Positions 59,109 to 64,000 of a stretch of DNA of 64,000 nucleotides are shown here, in pieces. The notes under the pieces were generated by a model. It ran no database searches. It saw only the letters and a list, made by a program, of their open reading frames with translations, and was not told the origin of the DNA. Position numbers and translations under genes: made by a program. Source of the DNA: Ectothiorhodospira shaposhnikovii (GTDB lineage: Bacteria; Pseudomonadota; Gammaproteobacteria; Ectothiorhodospirales; Ectothiorhodospiraceae); NCBI RefSeq assembly GCF_016584105.1, contig NZ_NRSM01000011.1, positions 37,501 through 101,500 of the forward strand, written 5' to 3'. The number at the start of each line of letters is the position of its first letter. Positions within the stretch are counted from its first letter, which is position 1.

Positions 59109-60632
59109 TCAGATGAAAACCGGATTGGTGAGGACCGGCTTGAGCGAGACCACCTCTTCGCCGACCGGGTCGAGGTTGCCTTCCTCCCGGATCAGCATGG
59201 CGCAGCGCACCGCGTCGATGATGTGGTCGTTGCCCTTGGAATAGATGATCTTGCCGTCCCGCAGGGTGTAGGTGTGGGTGGTGAACTGGTCTTCCACCTC
59301 CAGGTCGTCCGAGGGGAAAATGAGCTGCTTGCGCTGTAGTGCTCCGTTGATGAGGCTGGTCATCAGCTCCTTGGTCCGCTTCTTGATTTCCTTTCCGTCC
59401 CGCACCGCCAGCCGGGTCATGCCGCCGAAGTCGTATCCCTTGAGCCTGCCTTCCAGCTCCAGCCCTTTGTACTTGTCCAGGGTGAGCAGTTCCTGAACCA
59501 CGGCCAGGCCGTTGCCGCCGTTGTCCACGCCGATGCCAGCCGGGGTGTAGTAACGCTCCAGCAGCGCGATGATCTGGGCGATGTGCGGATAGGAAACGTG
59601 TTCAAGATGCACGCGCAGGATCATCTTCAGCAGCGTCCGCTCGCCGACCTCCATCTCCTGAAATACGACGATCTCGGTGGGGTCGTTGGTGTAGCCCAGG
59701 TCGCCGCCGACCCAGAACTGCCCGCTGCGGGGAGTGAGGTTGAGCAGCATCTCCAGCCGGTCGTGGGCCGCTTCCTCGGTGTCGCAATCGCGTAGCTCGG
59801 AATCGGTGATGACGATCTTCTGATACTCCAGCAGATCCTGCCGACAGAGGTTGAACTGCTCGACATTGAAGGCCCCATAGGAAGGCTTGCCGTGTTCACC
59901 GGCCACCTCGTGCTGCCAGCCGGAACTGTCGCGGCCGCCGTAGAACTCCAGCAGTTCGGCCTCGCGATCCTCGGTCCAAAGAGGGTTGAGCCAGGACGGC
60001 CAGCGGAACACATGGAACTGGTCCGACGAGGTGAGCCGGTAATAGGTGGTGTCGCGTAGGCCGTTGGGCGTGGAGTAGATGCGTAGCGTCCCCCCGGCTT
60101 TGAGGCACTGGCGCAGCGCCTTCCAGGCCCGTTCGGTCAGCCAGGCTCCTTCATCGACCCAGACGCGGCCCACGTGCAGGGACCGGAAGGCGTCGCCATA
60201 AGCCCCGGCCGGGCGGAAATAGAGCACCGAACCGTTGGTGAACTCCAGCCGGAAGTAGGGTTTGCGGTGGATCTTGGGCTTGCCGTACTTAGTCAGGGCG
60301 ATGCTGTTCATCAGATCCGGGTTGGTGTCGAGCTGGAACTCGATCTCCTCGATGATGGTGTCGAGGTGCCCCTGGTGCGGAGCCGCGATGAGGCCCTGGC
60401 CGCCTCGCGTGGTGAAGGCGTAATGGAGCGCGTCGGTCGAGAGCACGATGGACTTGCCCACGTCCCGGCCGTCGAGGTGGATGATGTTCTTGGCCGGGCA
60501 GCGCAGGTCCTCCACCTGGTGCGGCCAGTAGTCGCGGCCTGAGCCATCCCGGTTGTAGAGGTAGGCTTGCCCCCACAACACGGGATCGCTCAGGGTCGCC
60601 GCGAGTTTGCGCTCCTTGTCGGTTACCGCCAT
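59109..60632 (-). CDS. terL: Large terminase subunit
   Basis: The 507-residue protein has the terminase ATPase with a Walker A-like GRDVGKS at residues 55-61 and Walker B VWVDE at 157-161. The RNase H-like nuclease has metal-binding aspartates in VGGDLGYT (D311), GVDNGG (D370) and IIDAVRC (D473). It cuts concatemers and drives DNA into the capsid through the portal encoded next. All key residues appear present, so the enzyme should be active. It overlaps the small gene before it by one base. Confidence 0.9.
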   Translation of the reverse strand: MAVTDKERKLAATLSDPVLWGQAYLYNRDGSGRDYWPHQVEDLRCPAKNIIHLDGRDVGKSIVLSTDALHYAFTTRGGQGLIAAPHQGHLDTIIEEIEFQLDTNPDLMNSIALTKYGKPKIHRKPYFRLEFTNGSVLYFRPAGAYGDAFRSLHVGRVWVDEGAWLTERAWKALRQCLKAGGTLRIYSTPNGLRDTTYYRLTSSDQFHVFRWPSWLNPLWTEDREAELLEFYGGRDSSGWQHEVAGEHGKPSYGAFNVEQFNLCRQDLLEYQKIVITDSELRDCDTEEAAHDRLEMLLNLTPRSGQFWVGGDLGYTNDPTEIVVFQEMEVGERTLLKMILRVHLEHVSYPHIAQIIALLERYYTPAGIGVDNGGNGLAVVQELLTLDKYKGLELEGRLKGYDFGGMTRLAVRDGKEIKKRTKELMTSLINGALQRKQLIFPSDDLEVEDQFTTHTYTLRDGKIIYSKGNDHIIDAVRCAMLIREEGNLDPVGEEVVSLKPVLTNPVFI

Positions 60633-60910
60633 CAGTGCATTCCTGTCCTCAAGGCGTTGCCGAGGATGGTGCTCACCAGTTCCGTCAGGATCTGCCGCAC
60701 GGCCAGGGTGTTCTTCCGGTCGTGGACAGCTTCCTGAATATCGATGATGGCCTGGTCCAACTCCGCCCAGGCCAGGTACTGCTGCTGGGCCGCTTCCAGA
60801 CGGCCGAGGGCGTTCTCTATCCGTCCCGCCGCCAGCTCGGTGCCGATTTCGACCAGGGCCTCACCGGCCTGGCGAACGGCATCGTTGTTCTCCTGAAGAA
60901 TCTCTTTCAT
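60632..60910 (-). CDS. Small helical phage protein before terL
   Basis: Started at MKEILQENNDAVRQAGEALV (ATG 60910, overlapping the lipoprotein stop), it has 92 residues and is almost wholly helical, with a coiled-coil stretch (RIENALGRLEAAQQQYLAWA). It may be a small packaging or lysis accessory protein. No family is recognised. Confidence 0.55.
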   Translation of the reverse strand: MKEILQENNDAVRQAGEALVEIGTELAAGRIENALGRLEAAQQQYLAWAELDQAIIDIQEAVHDRKNTLAVRQILTELVSTILGNALRTGMH

Positions 60911-61179
60911 TGGCCTGCCTCCTGGTTCGCGCCGTTGGCCCACTGGTCAAGGGCGTCCACGGCGGTCTGCAGGCGCAGACCGACTCCGGTCAGGCGCTCG
61001 GCGTCCGGGTGGCCGACTTCGCGCAGCGCCTTGTTGGCCTCGGTCACGTACTCGGGTGTGTGGCGGTTGACGGTGGCCACCGCCGACTGGATCTGGGCCG
61101 GTGGCCGGTAGGTGGCGCAGCCGGTCATGATTCCGGCCAGGGCCAGTGGGATGGTCCATTCGAGGGTCTTCTTCAACAT
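60907..61179 (-). CDS. Small lipoprotein (possible spanin-type)
   Basis: From MLKKTLEWTIPLALAGIMTG (ATG 61179, preceded by AAAGGAG) the product has 90 residues. A signal peptide ends in the lipobox GIMTGC, so the mature protein would be a lipoprotein starting at Cys21. The mature part is short and helical with one proline pair near its start. Rz1-like outer spanins have this build, but they usually overlap an Rz gene, which is not obvious here. It is first in the structural operon visible on this strand. Confidence 0.6.
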   Translation of the reverse strand: MLKKTLEWTIPLALAGIMTGCATYRPPAQIQSAVATVNRHTPEYVTEANKALREVGHPDAERLTGVGLRLQTAVDALDQWANGANQEAGQ

Positions 61180-61319
61180 GTTGATCTCCTTTGGGTTATG
61201 GGTTTGGGGCACATACAGAAAGATCTCTGCAAACACTTGATTTCCAACGAAATAGAAGCGTCATTGGATGTGACGCGGGATGGTCCCGCATCCACGAAAA
61301 CCGGAACCGGAGGCAGGCC
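61180..61319. other. Divergent intergenic region between terminase operon and recombinase operon
   Basis: This 140-base region separates the minus-strand structural operon from the plus-strand recombinase cassette. A perfect six-pair hairpin (GCGGGA/TCCCGC, 61275-61289) lies close to the recombinase side. I could not assign clear -35 and -10 boxes on either strand. Confidence 0.4.
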
Positions 61320-61514
61320 ATGACCTACGACAGAAACCGCCAGCAGGCACTCAAGGCGTACCGAGAAAAGCAGGAGAACATCGCCCGGCTGATAGAGGGC
61401 ATTCGCGGCAAGCTCGAAGCGGACGCGAAGCAGCCGGACATCACCTGGGCGAGCGTCGGTTCCCTCGGCCACGTCGAGGAACTGCTGCGGGAGCTGGACG
61501 AGTTCCTGTCCTGA
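61320..61514 (+). CDS. Small helical protein at the head of the recombinase cassette
   Basis: The 64-residue product starts MTYDRNRQQALKAYREKQEN at an ATG preceded by GGAGG. It is helical and charged, with a two-helix appearance. The gene lies 33 bases before the integrase-like pair and on the same strand. It could be a small DNA-binding or excisionase-like partner, though no helix-turn-helix is evident. Confidence 0.55.
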   Translation: MTYDRNRQQALKAYREKQENIARLIEGIRGKLEADAKQPDITWASVGSLGHVEELLRELDEFLS

Positions 61515-61547
61515 ACACACCGGGCCACCGACAAAGGAGACATCGAC

Positions 61548-61922
61548 ATGACCGAATGCACCGTGCATCAAGCCGCCGAGGCTTTCATCGGCTACCTGCG
61601 GGAATCCGGAAAGAAAGAGCGGACCCTCTACACCTACCGGAAGGACCTCGATGTAGTGGAGGCCTTCTTCGGCGCGGATCGCCAGCTCGCCGAGATCCGG
61701 CTCCCCCAGGTCGGCAAGTTCTACAAGTCCGACCTGCTGCTCAAACTCCCCGATGGCAAGGAGCGAGCCGAACGCACCGTCGCCAAGACCGTCCGGGTGT
61801 TCCGCATGATGATGGTCTGGGCCAGGGAGTCGGGGCGCATCGAGGAGCTGCCGCTGCCCAAGAGCACACCCATGGGCCACAGCCGGGTGAAGGAGTCCAG
61901 CGATGAGCAACCGAACGGCTGA
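61548..61922 (+). CDS. Tyrosine-recombinase core-binding-domain-only protein
   Basis: This 124-residue protein has the SAM-like core-binding domain of tyrosine recombinases (AAEAFIGYLRESGKKERTLY, then TYRKDLDVVEAFFG and TVRVFRMMMVWARESGRI) but no catalytic domain at all. AAAGGAG precedes its ATG. It overlaps the full recombinase gene by 20 bases, so the two are made together. It might bind the same DNA sites and modulate recombination, or be the remnant of a duplicated recombinase. Confidence 0.65.
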   Translation: MTECTVHQAAEAFIGYLRESGKKERTLYTYRKDLDVVEAFFGADRQLAEIRLPQVGKFYKSDLLLKLPDGKERAERTVAKTVRVFRMMMVWARESGRIEELPLPKSTPMGHSRVKESSDEQPNG

Positions 61923-62817
61923 CCTCGACCTGACGGGCGCGATAGAGGCGTTCTGTGCCCGCCTGTCGGCCGAAGGACGCTCCCCGGCGACCATAGCCGC
62001 ATACCGCCGGGACCTCGCCCTGGTGGCCCGCGTGGCCGGGGAGCTGGCCCCGGGTATCGTCTGCCGGGCGGTCACGGCCGGGCTCCTCGACAAGGTGTTC
62101 TCCGCCGGGGCGGTCACCGAGAGCGGGCGCGGCCCACGCTCGGCGGCGTCGCTCCATCGGATGAAGGCGGCGGTGCGGGCCTTTTTCGCCTGGGCTGTCG
62201 AGGCTGGCGTGGTCGATGACAATCCGGCCCGGTCCATCCGCATGCATCGGTTGCCGAGAAATCTGCCGGTGTTCCTGACCACCGCCGAAAAGAAACGTCT
62301 GCTCAAGGAGCTCAAGGGGCGGACCGACTTCTCCACGCTGCGCGACCGCGCCATGATCGAGGTGTTGCTGGGCACCGGGATCAGGCTTGGCGAGCTGGCC
62401 GCGCTCGACATGGATGACATCGATCTCGACGCCAAGCATCTGCGGGTGCGGGCCAAGGGGAATGTGCCGCAGGTCAAGTTCATCAAGACCGACCTCCGCA
62501 CATTGCTGCGCCGTTACCTGGCCGAGCGTCGTCGACACGGCCGCCCAGAAATGGAAGCCCTGTTCCTGTCGAACCGGGACGGCAGACTCTGCCAGCGGCA
62601 GATAGCCAACCGGCTCGCCCACTGGCTGCGGAAGGCCGGGATCGAAAAGGAACTGACGCCGCACGGGCTGCGGCATACCTTCGCCACCCACCTCTACGGC
62701 GCGACCAATGACCTGCTCGTGGTGCAGCGGGCCTTGGGGCACCGGGACGTGTCCACCACCCAGATCTACACCCACCTCGTGGACGGTCAGCTCGAGGAAG
62801 CTCTCGAACGCCTTTGA
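61903..62817 (+). CDS. Tyrosine recombinase/integrase (XerC/D-like)
   Basis: The 304-residue recombinase has an N-terminal core-binding domain (IEAFCARLSAEGRSPATIAA) and a catalytic domain with the complete set of active residues: R161 (GTGIRLGEL), K185, H254 and R257 (PHGLRHTFATHL), H280 (ALGHRDVSTT) and nucleophile Y289 (QIYTH). Size and pattern are XerC/D-like, lacking an arm-binding domain. It may integrate the phage or act on the repeats downstream of its gene. A terminator follows at 62838. Confidence 0.9.
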   Translation: MSNRTADLDLTGAIEAFCARLSAEGRSPATIAAYRRDLALVARVAGELAPGIVCRAVTAGLLDKVFSAGAVTESGRGPRSAASLHRMKAAVRAFFAWAVEAGVVDDNPARSIRMHRLPRNLPVFLTTAEKKRLLKELKGRTDFSTLRDRAMIEVLLGTGIRLGELAALDMDDIDLDAKHLRVRAKGNVPQVKFIKTDLRTLLRRYLAERRRHGRPEMEALFLSNRDGRLCQRQIANRLAHWLRKAGIEKELTPHGLRHTFATHLYGATNDLLVVQRALGHRDVSTTQIYTHLVDGQLEEALERL

Positions 62818-62837
62818 TCCTTCCGGACCCGACGATG

Positions 62838-62864
62838 GGAGCGGCCTCGGCTGCTCCTGTTTTC
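62838..62864 (+). terminator. Rho-independent terminator after the recombinase gene
   Basis: An eight-pair stem (GGAGCGGC with GCTGCTCC, one G-U pair) with a CTCG loop is followed by TGTTTTC. It starts 20 bases after the recombinase stop and is well formed for the plus strand. Confidence 0.75.
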
Positions 62865-62974
62865 GTTGGACGAGACAGTGCCGAAGACAGTGAATGACAG
62901 TGCCCGCAGAAGAACACATCCGCCGATGATGAATGATCATGACGATGGTTCTCAGTCTCCCAGGCGGAGCGGGA

Positions 62975-62998
62975 CAAAACGGCAGGACAGCCGTTTTG
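62975..62998. terminator. Second hairpin, symmetric, possible bidirectional terminator
   Basis: A perfect nine-pair stem CAAAACGGC/GCCGTTTTG with a six-base loop. The A-run and T-run at its ends make it usable as a terminator in both directions. It lies within the non-coding stretch after the recombinase cassette. Confidence 0.5.
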
Positions 62999-63093
62999 CA
63001 CGGCCGCAGGCCGCCCCGGAGGGGTGGAGCACAGGGATGTGCGACATGAAATATCGATTGACCGGAATTTCTCCTTCTCTGTCTGTCGGGCGC

Positions 63094-63343
63094 ACATGCC
63101 AATAACTGCTTGGCTTATGCGCTCCAGACGCGGAACACACATGGCAATATCTGCTTGGCATATGCGAGGGCCGTTGCCGAAGGAATGGCTGTTTGCGGGG
63201 CTTGGCCGGTTCTGCCTGGGTCTCGACATGCCAATATCTACTTGGGTTATGTGAGAGAGCCCCGGCGTGAACATGCCTATATCTGCTTGGCTTATGCGGT
63301 TCGGCTTATGCGGACACATGCCAAGCGGATATCGGGAGCTGCA
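63094..63343. repeat. Array of degenerate 28-bp repeats, about 45-bp period
   Basis: The consensus, about 28 bases, opens ACATGCCAATATCTGCTTGG and ends CTTATGCG. Copies begin at 63094, 63139, 63226 and 63271, a spacing of 45, 87 and 45 bases. A decayed copy lies near 63183 and a partial one at 63316. Each copy contains an inverted pair GCCAA...TTGGC with a seven-base centre (TATCTGC), or a variant of it. The 45-base period leaves 17-base gaps, too short and irregular for a CRISPR array. The array follows the recombinase gene and its terminator, in about 675 bases (62818-63492) with no convincing gene. Open frames exist across it on both strands but their peptides only echo the repeat. Confidence 0.7.
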
Positions 63344-63416
63344 GGAGAAAGTCGAGGAGTGGAAATGATGATCGACGGCCGGTGAATGCCGATTCCGAAA
63401 GTGCAAGGAACACGTC

Positions 63417-63505
63417 TTATCCGCAATTCCTGGTGAAGCTGTCTGCCGCAAGTCGCCGTGTGCCGGGGTCATCGGAAAAGCCCTCCATGGTGTTATCCGC
63501 AATTC
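63417..63505. repeat. 13-bp direct repeat TTATCCGCAATTC
   Basis: TTATCCGCAATTC occurs at 63417-63429 and again at 63493-63505, the latter covering the stop codon and last codons of the small-terminase-like gene. The 76-base distance and short length leave its meaning open: a tail-end duplication or part of a recombination site. Confidence 0.45.
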
Positions 63506-63993
63506 TTTCCGCGTTTTTTGCGGCCGGAGGGTTTCGTGGCCGGGGCGTTGGCGGCCTCGGCCACCTTCTCGAGCAGCGCCGCCGCCCATTCCGCCGGAGA
63601 GGTCTGCGGGCCTTTCGGCTCCTCACCCTCGCGGGCGATCTTGGTGGTCTTGAGATCCTTCATGTGGCAGCGGATCATCCGGTCGAGCTTTTCGGCGGCG
63701 TCCGTGTTCCCTTCGATCTGGGCGCGGACCAGCTTCACCGAGTAGACGCCCACCAGCTCCACCTGCAGGAAGTCGCTGGACTTGTTGAACTCGAAGTCCT
63801 GGTTGAGGCGGTCGATGATGGCGTCGAACATGACCTTCTCTTCCGGCGTCAGACAGCGGTCGGCGAAGATGCCGTGGCGCAGCCGGTTCTGGTTACCCTC
63901 GGGCGCACCAGGACCGCGCCGGGGCGGTTCGGTCTTGCCCTCGTTGCGGTGCCAGCGGTCCAGCGTCTCTTTGTCCGGTTTGTTCAGTGCCAC
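63493..63993 (-). CDS. Probable small terminase subunit
   Basis: The 166-residue protein contains GAPEGNQNRLRHGIF near residues 29-43, a phrase typical of small terminase and related phage DNA-binding proteins. A helical middle part (EEKVMFDAIIDRLNQDFEFN; VYSVKLVRAQIEGNTDAAEK) and a basic C terminus (GRKKRGKN) follow. It would recognise the packaging site. It is 2.3 kb upstream of the lipoprotein/terL operon, separated by the recombinase cassette, which is an unusual gap. The ATG at 63993 lies close to the window end. Confidence 0.55.
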   Translation of the reverse strand: MALNKPDKETLDRWHRNEGKTEPPRRGPGAPEGNQNRLRHGIFADRCLTPEEKVMFDAIIDRLNQDFEFNKSSDFLQVELVGVYSVKLVRAQIEGNTDAAEKLDRMIRCHMKDLKTTKIAREGEEPKGPQTSPAEWAAALLEKVAEAANAPATKPSGRKKRGKNCG

Positions 63994-64000
63994 GTGGAAA

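Noticed and set aside
61173-62501. A 442-residue minus-strand frame opposite the recombinase
   Set aside because: It is the shadow of the recombinase genes, whose full set of catalytic residues supports the plus strand.
63094-63343. CRISPR array
   Set aside because: Repeats are degenerate, intervals are 17 bases or irregular, and there is no cas gene nearby.
1-64000. tRNA or rRNA genes and insertion sequences
   Set aside because: No cloverleaf-like sequence, rRNA segment or transposase was recognised in reading the window, though a formal scan was not possible.

Overview
The window reads as a genome segment of a Gram-negative bacterium, most likely one of the Desulfobacterota (former Deltaproteobacteria). 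This is an inference. It rests on the apparent use of selenocysteine in a mercury-operon protein, the GC-rich coding of the right two thirds, and the mix of gene families. No rRNA or tRNA gene was seen, and no core metabolic gene fixes the genus.

Region 1 (1-15640, minus strand, lower GC) is a defence island. One strong sigma-70-type promoter at 15611-15639 precedes eleven tightly overlapping genes. In order they are an excisionase-like HTH protein, a BrxA-like protein, BrxF, BrxC/PglY, a type I-like specificity subunit, PglZ, a type I-like adenine methylase (HsdM), a HerA-like ATPase, and a complete ABC-three-component module (nuclease-bearing effector, middle component and DUF3732 ATPase, the last cut by the window edge). 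This is a BREX type 3-like system in which HsdM and HsdS stand where PglX would be. There is no HsdR, and an ABC-3C nuclease module is fused to the same operon.

Region 2 (15674-18544, minus) is a four-gene amidoligase cassette: an amidoligase, an unknown 173-residue protein, a class II glutamine amidotransferase and a gamma-glutamylcyclotransferase-like protein. Region 3 (18740-21562, plus) is a mercury-resistance operon: a MerR-type operator/promoter, merR, a fused merTP, merA, and a small Cys-rich protein whose reading frame crosses an in-frame TGA. That TGA is followed at the right distance by a perfect hairpin, so it is probably a selenocysteine codon.

Region 4 (21586-61179, minus) is the nearly complete structural module of a contractile-tailed prophage. 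Read in the direction of transcription it holds a lipoprotein, the large terminase, portal, a giant 1524-residue head protein with a kinase-like domain, a DNA methylase fused to a prohead protease/scaffold, decoration and major capsid proteins, connector proteins, sheath and tube, a tail chaperone with a probable -1 frameshift, tape measure, hub, spike, an embedded endopeptidase, PAAR tip, baseplate wedge proteins and tail fibres. Five copies of a bipartite motif with an invariant 15-bp spacer lie in five of its longer intergenic gaps and look like phage-specific late promoters. A sixth, partial copy lies inside the tape-measure gene.

Region 5 (61180-64000) has a plus-strand cassette ending in a tyrosine recombinase and its terminator, a non-coding stretch with an array of degenerate 28-bp repeats about 45 bp apart, and a probable small terminase gene on the minus strand. 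The mer operon, the amidoligase cassette and the defence operon lie beyond the last tail gene. This is where prophages often carry cargo, but whether all of them belong to the prophage cannot be decided from the window.
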